Source: an uncultured bacterium
GTDB taxonomy: Bacteria; Desulfobacterota; Desulfovibrionia; Desulfovibrionales; Desulfovibrionaceae
Reading direction: 5' to 3'
Length of the DNA stretch: 64,000 nucleotides
NCBI GenBank assembly: GCA_905214305.1
Contig: CAJMLK010000002.1
Location: forward strand, 1-64,000
Positions 16,738 to 26,027 of this stretch are shown here, piece after piece. A program made the position numbers and the translations under genes. Numbering within the stretch: the first letter of the stretch is position 1; the number at the start of each line of letters is the position of its first letter. A model generated the notes under the pieces. It had not been told where the DNA came from, searched no databases, and saw only the letters and a program-made list of their open reading frames with translations.

Positions 16738-19700
16738 ATGCCTGCTATCAATCTTTCACGACCTGTCCAGGGGCAGGAAACCATAGTCATCGCATCTGAC
16801 CAGAACACAACGTACGCCCTTGAATTCCCGACGGACGAAGCGACCATGTCGCGCGATGGAAACTCGCTGGTATTTACTTTCGACGATGGCGCCGTCATCC
16901 GCATTGATGATTTTTACACCAGCCACAATGCCGAAAACATTCCTGAATTTGAAGTCGCCGGCAAAGTCATTTCCGGAGCAGATTTTTTCAGCGCCCTCGG
17001 CCCGGACCTCAGCCCTGCGGCTGGCCCGACCCCTGTGGAGCGTTCTTCGCACTATGCAGAACATGGCGATTCCGCTCTGGCCTCAGGCCTTGACCACCTC
17101 GGCGGCCTTGACTACCGCACTGAAAACGCGGCCTTTTCCGACGGTCCCCAGCTTATGGACGGGCTCGGCTTCGCGCCCGCCGCTGCGGGCGGCGATGGCG
17201 GCCCCGGCGATGGCGGCTCGGTCCCGGAAGCAGATGCCTCATATCACACGCGGCTCATTGTCACAGGCGCTGAAAACAGCTTCTTCTCCTTCTACGCCGT
17301 GGATCAGGACGGCAATCTTGTTACGGACTCAAGCAGGATCGGCGATATCGAATTTCAAGGCGACAACACATATTTTTCCTTCGTGGAAGTTGCCACGGAT
17401 GGCTCAATAGTTGTGGAGCTTACCCCCGCGGGGCTTGCCGCGCTGGAGGACGGCACGCTGGCGTCGGACATGCTGCTTATTTCCGTTGACGGCACGACAT
17501 ATAAAATGCCGCTGCTCGTGGCCGGCGGCGCTGCTGGCCAGAACTACGATGCCGCCACCGAAGAGGAACGCGCCCAGCTTGGCACTGACCTCAAGGCCGA
17601 ATGGTACTCCACCGACTCCAAAACCGTAGCCGAAGACAAGATCACTCTTGGCGGCTCAAGCTACAATCAGGTGGACATTGACAAGCCCAACCCCAGCAAC
17701 GGCCTCAACAGCATTGGCGTGCTCAATTCAGACATCGACATCGCCGCCTCCGACAGGGGCGAAGTCAACATCACCGCCAACCATGACGCCGGTTCTGCTT
17801 ACGGGCTTGCCACAGATGACAGCGGCTCGGCCTCCTCTTCCATTCAAGGCGGCTACGAAAGCTCCATAAATATCACTGCCTATGCCAACGATCCCTCGGC
17901 TACGGCCTATGGTGTGTTTACCGGTGCCAACCGGAGCAGCACCGCGGCTACGAGCATTGAGGGCGGAAATGTTTCCATTGCGGCGCAAAGTACAGGGGTC
18001 GGAAGCTACGGCGTCCATGCGGGCAACAACTCCACCAACACCATCGACGCCATAGGGCGGGTAGACATCCAGGCCAGGGGTAACAACGCCACGGGCGTTT
18101 TTGCTGAAAACCACATACCCGATGGGCATTCCACAAACATCATTACCGGGAGCGAAGTTTCCATTACGGCCCAAACCCTTCAGACCGGCGACACGTACGG
18201 GATGTACAGCAATGCCGGGCTCAACCAGGTTACCGCCGACACACAAGTCTCCGTGAGCGCTGACAATAAGGGAACCGGAACCGCCTGGGGCATGTACGCC
18301 AACTCCGACAGTTCCACGACTGATGCGGTAAACAATGAGATCACCGGCCAGGACATCACGGTGACAGCAACTGCGGCCAAAGGCGATGCCTACGCCATGT
18401 ACGCAAGCAGCGACGAAAAGAGCACTGCCGGCAACATTTTGCACCTGGAAGGCGGAACTGCCGACATCAGTGCTACCAGCAACTCCGCAACCGGCGGCTA
18501 CAGCGCCCATGCCATGCAGGCAAGCGATGCACCCGACGGGCACAATAGCATTACCGGAAGCGGCACTGTGAATATTGCAGCCACCAGTACCGCAAAAACC
18601 GCCATTGGCATGTCCGCGGCTGCGGGCAGCAACAGCATCAGCCTGACTGAGGGCGATGTAAACATCGACGCCCGCAACACCGGCACAAGCACCAGAGACA
18701 GCGCCACCGGCATGTCAGCCAACTCGGGAGAAAACAGCGTAGACGTCGGCAATGGCAATGTGACCGTGAACGCCACTGGCGGGGGCACCGCCGAGGGCAT
18801 CTATGCCTTTGGCGGCGTAAATACCATCAAGGCCGATGGCGATGTGGATGTTAATACCAGCGGCTCCTCATACGCCGAGGGCATGTTCGCAACCAGTTCC
18901 GGCAAGAATACCATTACCGTCGAGTACGGCAATGTGACGCTGAACACCAACGCGGACTATGTTGCTACCGGCGTGGGCGCGTACGCATCATCGGCCAATG
19001 TCATAGACACTGGCAGTGGCGATGTGAACGTCTCCACCAACTCTGCATACAGCGATGCCCAAGGCGTGAACGCCGCCGGTAGCGGCAGCAACACCATCAC
19101 CTCCGAAGGCGGCAACATAACCGTTACCGCCAACGGATACATGACAGGCGACGCCGTGCGTGCAGCCTCTTCCGGCAACAACACCATCACCACAAAGGAC
19201 GGCGATGTAAACATTACCGGCAACGCGAGCCGCGCCGCTTCCGGCTTGAACGCGAGCACATCCGGGACCAATGTCATCAATGCTGAAAATGGCGATGTGA
19301 ACATCTCCGCCCACAGTGTATACACCGACGGCAAGGGCATGAGTGCCGAGAGTGGCGGCAGCAATACCATCAACGCTGATAACGGCAATGTGACCATCAG
19401 CGGCAGCGGAGCACAGCTCTCCTACGGCATGTATTCCGCGTTTTCAAGCAGCAATATCATCAACGCCGGCGGCGATGTGACTGTTATGGGCGATAGCAGC
19501 AACGACAGCGGCGGCATGGCCGCGATCACGTCAGGCAGCAGGAATCTCATCAATGCAGACGGCAACGTAGATGTTACCGGCAGCAGCTCGGGCGTGTACG
19601 CCGGCAGTTATGCCCAAAGCACCATCCATGCAGGCGGCAACGTTAATGTTACTGTCGAGGGAAGGGGAGGCTCTGGCACGGCCCTTGGCGTAAGCAGCTC

Positions 19701-21780
19701 AGACCATGCCACCAATCTCATCGAAACCGGCAGTGGCCATGTAACCGTTACTGCCACAGGCAGCACCAGCAATACCGCCACAGCCATGTCTGCCATCAAC
19801 GACGCTGACACTGTCATCAACACAAAAACAGGTAATGTAACCCTGACCAGCAGCGACTACGGCATGTCCAGCGAGACATCCGGAAAAAATATCATCACCA
19901 CGAACAGCGGCACGGTAAACATTACTGCCGACAGCTCCCTCGATGGCTACGGCATGTATGCGGCGACATCCGGGTACAACAACATCACTGCAGGCAACGA
20001 TGTGACTGTTACCGCCAGCGGCAGCAACAGCAGCCAGGGCATGGCCACCGAGTCCGGCTCCAACATCATCGACATCTCCGCCACCGGCAATGTAATCGTT
20101 ACCGCCGATGGCAGCGGCACGGCCTACGGCATGCGCAGCTCCGGCGCTGGCGGCAATACCATCAACACTCAGGACGGCAATGTGCATGTTGCCGGTGGCG
20201 AGTTGGGCGTATCCGCCATTGGCTATGGCATGCTTGCCGATAACAGGAGCCAGAATGCCATCACCACCAAGGGCGGCGATGTAAGCATTACCGGCAGCGG
20301 CGACAGCGCATACGGCATGGCGGCCGCCAACGGCGGCTTCAATACCATCAAGGCCATCGGCGGCGAGGTGGACGTTACCGCCAACGGCAGCAGCAACAGT
20401 TATGGCATGGCTGCCACAGACGGCGGAATCAATCTCATACAGCCCGGCAGCGGCCCGGTGACCGTCACCATTACCGCCACAGCGGACAGTGCCGAAAAGG
20501 CTATTGCCATGTGGGCCGATGGCGGCAACTCCGTAAACTACATCGCTGGCAGCTCCAGTGCGGACGGCCCTGGCGACAGCATCACCCTGAATGCCAACAA
20601 CGGCCAGGGCATCGCCATGCAGGCTCAAAATGGCGGCCAAAACATTATCACTACCGGTGCGGGCAACGACAGTGTGACCATCAACGGTGACATCAAGGGC
20701 AGCGGCAATGAGATCAATCTGGGCCGTGGCGACAACACCCTCACCCTCAACGGTGCGGTTGAAACGGGTAGCCTCAACGTCAAGACCGAAGGCATTGGCG
20801 CCAGCGCCGGAACCTACACGCTCATACTTCAGGCGCCCGATGCCGAAAGCTTTGTCAGCCAGTATGGGGACTGGCTCAACGACATCGGCTCTGACGATCT
20901 TATTGCCGGCGGCATGAGAACCATAACCTTTGACGGACTGGACGTCGCAACCCTGCCCCCGGATTTTCTGACGGAATTCAACGACATCCTGTGGCAACTG
21001 AACGCTGACGGCGTTGGCATTGAGCCGCAGGAGCTTGTCGACCAGTTGCACGACCCCGCCAATTCCTTCAGTGCTCCCCTGTCCGCAATGGCCGACGACA
21101 CCGGCGTGGAGCACCATGACACGCAGGGCGCTCAGGACGCGCAGCATGCCGCCGGGCACGACGACGTGCAGGATTCGCTGCTGGCCTCTCATGGCGGCCC
21201 GGCCGCGGTGGCCGATGACGGCGCCCATGCCGCCTTCAGCGCACATGGCGACGCGGCCGCACATGAAGACGTTGCTGGCGCGGACGCCCCCGCACCGGTG
21301 AACTTCAGCGGAGAAACAGACGAGCCGACGCAGCCGCTTTTCGCCTCCCTGAGCGACCACAGCGCGGACACGTCCGCAGACATGCTCACAGACATGTCCC
21401 ATGAGGGCGGGGACGATACCCTGCACAGCGGCTATCTCAGCAACGATACCGGCGACAATGGCGCTCTTGCCGATCTTCATGCCTCCATCACTCTGGCCTA
21501 TGGCGATGAGGGCTTTGACGCCCTGTTTGCGGCAACCACCGCGCAGGCTGCCGAAGATGGGACCGACCTCTTCGAAGGGACCGACCTGAACACCGTGGCG
21601 CTGACCGACATGAATGCGGCCCTTGGTCAGCATCCCCTTGCCGATGCGGCCCCTGATGCTCCTGCCGCAACGATGGAAAGCATGGTCATTGCCACGAGCG
21701 AAGTCAGCATTGCGCCCACCGTGATGGACTCCTGCCAGGAAAGTTCCGACAATGCCGCAAGGGAAATCGCAGGCAGCTAG
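16738..21780 (+). CDS. Giant secreted repeat protein, predicted beta-helix adhesin
   Basis: A 1680-residue protein with no N-terminal signal peptide and no C-terminal autotransporter barrel. Residues about 1-90 (VFTFDDGAVIRIDDFYTSHN, then PEFEVAGKVISGADFF) resemble the N-terminal module of large type I-secreted adhesins. A Gly-rich linker (about 155-165) follows. From about residue 330 to 1340 there are about 31 imperfect repeats of 27-35 residues built on the pattern G-x-V-x-V-x-A-(x)n-A-Y-G-M-x-A-x-S-G-x-N-x-I, typical of a right-handed beta-helix. The last 300 residues are Asp/His/Ala-rich (AQDAQHAAGHDDVQDSLLAS, SDHSADTSADMLTDMSHEGG). No classical RTX nonapeptides are seen. No type I secretion genes are in the window. 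GGAGG precedes the start. Function as a surface adhesin is inference from architecture. Confidence 0.8.
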   Translation: MPAINLSRPVQGQETIVIASDQNTTYALEFPTDEATMSRDGNSLVFTFDDGAVIRIDDFYTSHNAENIPEFEVAGKVISGADFFSALGPDLSPAAGPTPVERSSHYAEHGDSALASGLDHLGGLDYRTENAAFSDGPQLMDGLGFAPAAAGGDGGPGDGGSVPEADASYHTRLIVTGAENSFFSFYAVDQDGNLVTDSSRIGDIEFQGDNTYFSFVEVATDGSIVVELTPAGLAALEDGTLASDMLLISVDGTTYKMPLLVAGGAAGQNYDAATEEERAQLGTDLKAEWYSTDSKTVAEDKITLGGSSYNQVDIDKPNPSNGLNSIGVLNSDIDIAASDRGEVNITANHDAGSAYGLATDDSGSASSSIQGGYESSINITAYANDPSATAYGVFTGANRSSTAATSIEGGNVSIAAQSTGVGSYGVHAGNNSTNTIDAIGRVDIQARGNNATGVFAENHIPDGHSTNIITGSEVSITAQTLQTGDTYGMYSNAGLNQVTADTQVSVSADNKGTGTAWGMYANSDSSTTDAVNNEITGQDITVTATAAKGDAYAMYASSDEKSTAGNILHLEGGTADISATSNSATGGYSAHAMQASDAPDGHNSITGSGTVNIAATSTAKTAIGMSAAAGSNSISLTEGDVNIDARNTGTSTRDSATGMSANSGENSVDVGNGNVTVNATGGGTAEGIYAFGGVNTIKADGDVDVNTSGSSYAEGMFATSSGKNTITVEYGNVTLNTNADYVATGVGAYASSANVIDTGSGDVNVSTNSAYSDAQGVNAAGSGSNTITSEGGNITVTANGYMTGDAVRAASSGNNTITTKDGDVNITGNASRAASGLNASTSGTNVINAENGDVNISAHSVYTDGKGMSAESGGSNTINADNGNVTISGSGAQLSYGMYSAFSSSNIINAGGDVTVMGDSSNDSGGMAAITSGSRNLINADGNVDVTGSSSGVYAGSYAQSTIHAGGNVNVTVEGRGGSGTALGVSSSDHATNLIETGSGHVTVTATGSTSNTATAMSAINDADTVINTKTGNVTLTSSDYGMSSETSGKNIITTNSGTVNITADSSLDGYGMYAATSGYNNITAGNDVTVTASGSNSSQGMATESGSNIIDISATGNVIVTADGSGTAYGMRSSGAGGNTINTQDGNVHVAGGELGVSAIGYGMLADNRSQNAITTKGGDVSITGSGDSAYGMAAANGGFNTIKAIGGEVDVTANGSSNSYGMAATDGGINLIQPGSGPVTVTITATADSAEKAIAMWADGGNSVNYIAGSSSADGPGDSITLNANNGQGIAMQAQNGGQNIITTGAGNDSVTINGDIKGSGNEINLGRGDNTLTLNGAVETGSLNVKTEGIGASAGTYTLILQAPDAESFVSQYGDWLNDIGSDDLIAGGMRTITFDGLDVATLPPDFLTEFNDILWQLNADGVGIEPQELVDQLHDPANSFSAPLSAMADDTGVEHHDTQGAQDAQHAAGHDDVQDSLLASHGGPAAVADDGAHAAFSAHGDAAAHEDVAGADAPAPVNFSGETDEPTQPLFASLSDHSADTSADMLTDMSHEGGDDTLHSGYLSNDTGDNGALADLHASITLAYGDEGFDALFAATTAQAAEDGTDLFEGTDLNTVALTDMNAALGQHPLADAAPDAPAATMESMVIATSEVSIAPTVMDSCQESSDNAAREIAGS

Positions 21781-21853
21781 AGCAATTAGCGAATAAAATG
21801 AGTTAACTGCTCAGCAGGGATTTTCTTGAAAATCCCTGCCGAGAAATGCTCTA
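21779..21853 (+). terminator. Terminator hairpin at the 3' end of the giant repeat protein gene
   Basis: An 11-bp perfect stem (21814-21824/21829-21839) with loop CTTG lies inside an outer TAGAGCA/TGCTCTA pair (21779-21785/21847-21853). The outer pair starts in the stop codon, like the P1 ends of the dispersed repeats. There is no long T-run, so termination is likely but not certain. Confidence 0.6.
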
Positions 21854-21884
21854 GATGTAGACGTAGATTGGAGCAGACTGGAGC

Positions 21885-22065
21885 AGATCAGCTTCGAGAA
21901 CGTGCATTCTCAAAGCTTGAAGCACGCCCGCTTCGGCGCGCAACAATGCAAAAACAGCGCAGCTTCATCCACAAGCCCTCGGGCAACGGATGAAGCTGCG
22001 CCTGCCTTTTGGCGGTGGCGGCCTGTTCACACAGTCGCCAGAGCAGTTTCAAAATACCATGTGCT
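21885..22065 (-). repeat. Dispersed intergenic element, copy C with an internal hairpin
   Basis: The left end matches P2 of copy A (GAGCAGATCAGCTTCGAGAA, CATTCTCAAAGCTTGAAGC) and the right end matches P1 (GCCAGAGCAGTTTCAAA). The core is replaced by a different sequence containing a perfect 14-bp hairpin (21957-21970/21988-22001). It is a diverged, rearranged member of the family. Confidence 0.65.
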
Positions 22066-22115
22066 AAAGCGTGAAGGCGTTCCTTCAGGCATCAACCGGC
22101 ACAAAAACCGTGCGT

Positions 22116-22820
22116 TCAGCGCCGGAAGCGCTCTGCCAGAGCTTTGCCGGAAACGCGCTTCCCGGTTTTCATGTCAAAGGCCCGGCAGCAGCCGGGGGAA
22201 ACCTCGTCAATAAGCATGGGCGCACCCTTTTCATCAAGGGCCCATTCAATCTTGATGTCCCAGAGATCCAGATCCCGAGCCGCAAACATGCCGTGTATGG
22301 CCTGCATGGCCCTTGCGTTGCTGTCCAGAAGGGCGCTCATGGTCCTGGCCTCCACAATGCCCAGAGCCACAAGGGCGGAAGGAACAACAAGCGGATCGCC
22401 GGCAGCGTCATCCTTGAGGGTTATCTCAAACACGGGCTCGGCAAAACGCATGCCGTCATGTACGCCCGGAACCATGCCGTAGCGGCGCAAAAAACTTCCT
22501 GTGCATACCCAGCGGGCAATCCACTCGATGCCGGGGTTGAACATGGTTCCCCTGCGCACGTCCATAGACAGTGAAGGCAGATCGTATGCGATCATGTGCG
22601 TGGAGACGCCATTTTTTTCAGCCAGTTCTTCAAAGATGGCCGAGGCCATGAGCAGGCAGGCCTCTCCTTGACCGGGTTCGGTGTTTTCCGCCACCGTGTT
22701 CCCGCCGGGATCGATCTCTCCGGCAGCATTTTTTGTCACCCGGTCTGAAAAAATCAAACGCAAGCCGTCTTCGCCGTTGTCATACACGTCTTTGGTTTTG
22801 CCGCGGTACACCAGGTTCAT
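22116..22820 (-). CDS. purC: SAICAR synthase (PurC), purine biosynthesis
   Basis: A 234-residue phosphoribosylaminoimidazole-succinocarboxamide synthase, which joins CAIR and aspartate using ATP in purine synthesis. Characteristic parts are the N-terminal YRGKTKDVYDNGEDGLRLIF, FSDRVTKNAAGEIDPGGNTV, a conserved central RRYGMVPG segment, and LWDIKIEWALDEKG followed by LIDEVSPGCCR (usually DEI/DEVSPDxxR; here Gly-Cys-Cys replaces the usual D-[TS]-[CS]). The length is normal for the short bacterial form. Other pur genes are not in the window. Start supported by GGAGAGTAG upstream. Confidence 0.9.
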   Translation of the reverse strand: MNLVYRGKTKDVYDNGEDGLRLIFSDRVTKNAAGEIDPGGNTVAENTEPGQGEACLLMASAIFEELAEKNGVSTHMIAYDLPSLSMDVRRGTMFNPGIEWIARWVCTGSFLRRYGMVPGVHDGMRFAEPVFEITLKDDAAGDPLVVPSALVALGIVEARTMSALLDSNARAMQAIHGMFAARDLDLWDIKIEWALDEKGAPMLIDEVSPGCCRAFDMKTGKRVSGKALAERFRR

Positions 22821-23256
22821 GCTCTACTCTCCATTTTTATCGCACGGTTTTATACAAGTTCGCAGGCGTGCATACGTTGGCGCTATCCCCTGCCCCATGC
22901 GCGAAAGTGATGCTGCCCAATTACAAATTTTTCTGCAAGTTCTTCTTGAATGCGGCAGAACATGACGCGGTGAAACGGAACAGACGCCCCCACCTGCCCG
23001 TTTGGCAGGCCGGGCACGGGCTGGACACTGGCCGGGCCTGCGGGCGGGACGGGCATAAGGGCCGCGGCACGTCTGGCAACAGCCAACAGGCAACAGGCCG
23101 CGCCCCTGCACACGCTCCTGCGGCCGCTCCTGTGGCCGCTCCTGTGGCCGCAGCAACGAAAGAACGCGCGCCGACATTGCCGACGCGCGTTCTTTCAGAC
23201 CCTGCAAGGCTGAAAACATGTCTTTTCAGCGCAGGCATATGCCACGTACCTGCATA
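22821..23256. other. Gene-free region between purC and the motility block
   Basis: About 435 bp without a supportable gene. It contains three tandem 12-bp units (CGCTCCTGYGGC, about 23114-23149) and a 13-bp perfect inverted repeat (23158-23170/23184-23196) that probably forms a hairpin at the 3' end of the motility operon. The purC promoter should lie near 22830-22900. Confidence 0.5.
23158..23196 (-). terminator. Strong hairpin downstream of the FliT-like gene
   Basis: A 13-bp perfect stem GAAAGAACGCGCG and its complement with a 13-nt loop, 60 bp past the stop of the FliT-like gene. It lacks a T-run on the - strand, so it may be a transcript-end stabiliser rather than a canonical terminator. 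Confidence 0.55.
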
Positions 23257-23580
23257 TTATTGCAAAGCCTGCCCTATGGACTGATGATAGCCGTTCATGC
23301 GCTGCCGCTCAAGCCGGGAGCGCTGAAGGTCCTGGCGCAGGGCATCTCGCGCCCTGATGGCAAGCCCCGTCAGGTGCTCCTGCACACGGGCCAATTCCAC
23401 AAGATGTCCCCGATATTCATCAGCATGGCTGCTTTCAAGCACATACCAGGCCATGCTGGTGACCTCGTTGCGTTTTTCCGCAAGAGCCATGGCCTTGTCA
23501 TACGCGCCGTCTTCAAGAGCGATCATTTCCTGCCGGGCGAGATCAAGGGCCTGGTCCAGCAGGCTGAGTCCCTGAGCCAT
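23257..23580 (-). CDS. FliT/FlgN-like flagellar chaperone candidate
   Basis: A 107-residue, entirely helical protein of the size and heptad pattern of FliT/FlgN export chaperones (LALARQEM-type helix ALDLARQEMIALEDGAYDKA, then a long second helix ending RQDLQRSRLERQRMNGYHQS). Such chaperones bind hook-associated proteins before export. It starts 16 bp after the preceding gene, with AAGGAG upstream, and is the last gene of a - strand motility block. The family call is tentative because the group is poorly conserved in sequence. Confidence 0.6.
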   Translation of the reverse strand: MAQGLSLLDQALDLARQEMIALEDGAYDKAMALAEKRNEVTSMAWYVLESSHADEYRGHLVELARVQEHLTGLAIRARDALRQDLQRSRLERQRMNGYHQSIGQALQ

Positions 23581-23596
23581 AAAAACTCCTTGCGCC

Positions 23597-24202
23597 CTAC
23601 TGGGCTACACGCTTGATAATCTGCTGGTGCAACTGCTCGCTGACTTCACGCCATTCGGCGCAGATGGGCAAAAATTCGTATTCCAGCAGGTCGGAAAGCA
23701 GGATCCAGTCTTCGTTTTCCAGACCTTCGCTCATTTCGGAAATCAGGTTCGAAAGCTTCTCGGTCTTTTCGGCAAAAGACACGGACTCGCCTTCATCATA
23801 GCGCCCACGCAGGTCACCGAGCATGTTCATGAAATCACGGGTAACGTCCAGCAGGTCCTGAAGCAGCTCAAGGGCATCGGTGTCCGAAGCTTCACGGAAC
23901 AGGCGGGCAACCTGACGGGCTCCGTGTTCCATCATCAGGGTGACCTTGCCCATTTCGCCCGCGATGTCCACGGCCAGTTCACTGTTGGGTACAGAACGCA
24001 CCTCAAGGCGCGAAATGGAGTCGCAGGTGATGTCTTCTGCCTGATGCGGGTAAATTTCTGAAAAGGCTTCGTCGTTTACCAGCACATCGGTAATCACGCG
24101 CCCTTCCATTTCTTCGTCACGCATGATGCTGGTCAGGGCCTGCTCAAGGTTCTCAAACGCGGATATGCTTTTGACGCTCTGATTGCCATCAACGATTATC
24201 AT
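23597..24202 (-). CDS. Conserved-looking cytoplasmic protein of the motility block, unknown function
   Basis: A 201-residue acidic protein that I do not recognise. It begins MIIVDGNQSVKSISAFENLE and has a beta-rich N-terminal third. A helical middle and C-terminus (LMMEHGARQVARLFREASDT, LNLISEMSEGLENED-like) ends EQLHQQIIKRVAQ. No signal peptide or membrane segment. AGGAGG lies 7 nt before the ATG at 24202. A sigma54-type promoter is about 60 bp upstream, and the FliT-like gene follows, so it probably acts in flagellar assembly or its regulation; that is context only. Confidence 0.7.
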   Translation of the reverse strand: MIIVDGNQSVKSISAFENLEQALTSIMRDEEMEGRVITDVLVNDEAFSEIYPHQAEDITCDSISRLEVRSVPNSELAVDIAGEMGKVTLMMEHGARQVARLFREASDTDALELLQDLLDVTRDFMNMLGDLRGRYDEGESVSFAEKTEKLSNLISEMSEGLENEDWILLSDLLEYEFLPICAEWREVSEQLHQQIIKRVAQ

Positions 24203-24259
24203 AGTGTTCCTCCTGTCCCTACGGGGAAGAATTTGCCGCCATAAGGCTGCACCTGTTAT

Positions 24260-24275
24260 AGCAAACTGCATGCCA
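24260..24275 (-). promoter_or_regulatory. Sigma54-type promoter before the 23597-24202 gene
   Basis: On the - strand the sequence TGGCATGCAGTTTGCT fits TGGCAY-N5-TTGCW with exact GG-N10-GC spacing. It lies between the GT9 gene and the next gene, about 60 bp from that start codon. Confidence 0.75.
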
Positions 24276-24281
24276 TTTTAT

Positions 24282-26012
24282 TTATATACTGTCTTTCCAC
24301 TGCTCTAGAGTCGAGCGTAAACACTGTATCAAGTGCGTCAGGTCTGTCATGCTCCCACCACGCTGCTGCCGCAGCTCACGCCAGAAGCCGCCCAGGGCGG
24401 CAAGCGCCGGAGCAGCGTCCAGCAGGCTTTGCAAACGCTCGCAATTACGCAGAAAAAGTTGTCCGGCCATGGCGCTTTTGCCCACCAGCCCCGCCTGTTC
24501 TTCCAGCAGTGCCAGCAACTGCAAAGCCTGCGCAAGGGTACTGTCGACCGCTGCCGCAAACGGCGGGCTGAGAGCCGCCCTGACCTGCATGCCGTTGTGC
24601 TGCGCGGCCAGAGGCATGCCTTCGCCCATATTGTCAAACATCTGACGCCACAAAAAGCGTTGCGCATCAAGCCACTGGCTGCGGTCTTCAGTCGCGTGCA
24701 GCGAAAGACAGCGCACAGCGGCAAAACCGCAATTGTCCGTCTCTGTCAGCCACACACGGGCCTCTTTGCCGATGTCGGAGGCTCCGTCTTCCAGCGCGGC
24801 GCTCCACCGCCCGGTTGCAAGCCAGCCGCAGACAAGGTCGCCCACCCCAACGGGGCCGATGCGCCCAAGGCAGGCATGATCGTGCGGGCAAGCGCGCCCA
24901 TAGGGGCAGGGATGGCACGGCATGGCAGGCTCAAGGCAGCAGCAGCCCGGCAGATACGGGCCGGTGTCCCAGGGCTGTGCCGTGGCAAGAAAGATGGCAA
25001 GGCAGGGCACGCCCTCGCCCGCGGCCAGATGCATTGTGCCGGTGTCATTGGTGACAAGAAGGCGGCACTGTGTGAGCAGGCCCGCCAGTTGTGCAATATC
25101 GGTACGGCCCACGGCAGTAATGCTGGGGCCGTGGGCCGCCCGCGCGTAGTCTTCGGCAAGGGCCTGCTCCGCCCGGCTGCCAAGCAGCACAGGACAAAGC
25201 CCCTCCTCGCGCCACAACCTGTCGCCCAGAGCGGCAAAAGACGCTGCGGGCCACTGCCTTTTTGCTTCGCTGGCGCCCAGTTGCATGCCCACAAAGCCTT
25301 TGCAGGATGCAGCAATGCCTGCGGCCTCCGCGCCTTCTTGCAGCAATACGCGGGCAAATTCCTGCGCCGCCTCGGGCGGCGGCCGCAAGCCTGACCTGCT
25401 GGCGGAAGCCACCCCGCTTTTCGCAAGCAGGTTTTTTTCCCCGGCGCTCATGGCATTGGCCCCCACCATGCGGAACGTGTCCACAAGATTGAAGGGCGTG
25501 TTCAGACGCCGCAAGACCGTTCCCGCAAGAAAAGAGGCCCACACGCCACCGCTGAAGCCAAACCCTTCGGCGTCCATGCCAAAACCGGTGATTTCGTCGG
25601 GATGCGGAGCCAGAAGGCGGGCCAAAAGGCGCGCGGGCAGCGTGGCTGTGAGATTGATAACGCGGGCTCCGGGCATGTGCCGCCGGATTTCATGCACAAA
25701 GGACAGCATCCGCAGAGCAGCCCTCGGCCAGTGGCCTTCCACCTCCGCCATGATGCGTGCGCCGGGCAGGGGCCATGCCCTGTCAACGTGCTGGAGCAGG
25801 GGCAAGGCCGAAGCGAAGTTGTCCAGACACACAAGGCCCACCCGCAGTCCGGCGCGGTGCAGGTCGCGGATGAGCGCCTGACTTTGCAGCAGATCACCAA
25901 AGCGGGTCAGGTTGATGATGACAACATTGCCGCTGCTTTCCGGGCGCGAAAGGCTGTCGCAGGGGGGCGCGTCCTGCTGCCGCTGGTGGGTGCGGGATGA
26001 TTCTGTCTTCAT
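24282..26012 (-). CDS. GT9-type (heptosyltransferase-like) glycosyltransferase in the motility block
   Basis: A 576-residue protein. Residues about 28-400 form an ADP-heptose-type glycosyltransferase family 9 fold: VVIINLTRFGDLLQSQALIR at the N-terminus, QLGASEAKRQWPAASFAALG in the middle, and the donor-binding motif LVTNDTGTMHLAAGEGVPCL. A Cys-rich stretch follows (PGCCCLEPAMPCHPCPYGRA). The last 170 residues are an extra helical domain not normally present in LPS heptosyltransferases. It is encoded between a muramidase-like flagellar gene and other motility genes, so modification of a flagellar protein is a reasonable hypothesis; LPS synthesis is the alternative. Confidence 0.82.
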   Translation of the reverse strand: MKTESSRTHQRQQDAPPCDSLSRPESSGNVVIINLTRFGDLLQSQALIRDLHRAGLRVGLVCLDNFASALPLLQHVDRAWPLPGARIMAEVEGHWPRAALRMLSFVHEIRRHMPGARVINLTATLPARLLARLLAPHPDEITGFGMDAEGFGFSGGVWASFLAGTVLRRLNTPFNLVDTFRMVGANAMSAGEKNLLAKSGVASASRSGLRPPPEAAQEFARVLLQEGAEAAGIAASCKGFVGMQLGASEAKRQWPAASFAALGDRLWREEGLCPVLLGSRAEQALAEDYARAAHGPSITAVGRTDIAQLAGLLTQCRLLVTNDTGTMHLAAGEGVPCLAIFLATAQPWDTGPYLPGCCCLEPAMPCHPCPYGRACPHDHACLGRIGPVGVGDLVCGWLATGRWSAALEDGASDIGKEARVWLTETDNCGFAAVRCLSLHATEDRSQWLDAQRFLWRQMFDNMGEGMPLAAQHNGMQVRAALSPPFAAAVDSTLAQALQLLALLEEQAGLVGKSAMAGQLFLRNCERLQSLLDAAPALAALGGFWRELRQQRGGSMTDLTHLIQCLRSTLEQWKDSI

Positions 26013-26027
26013 GCGTTTTCAGACCCG

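Noticed and set aside
19699..21633. 644-codon open frame antisense to the giant repeat protein
   Set aside because: It mirrors the repeat codons, has no recognisable domain or start site, and the + strand frame is clearly the coding one.
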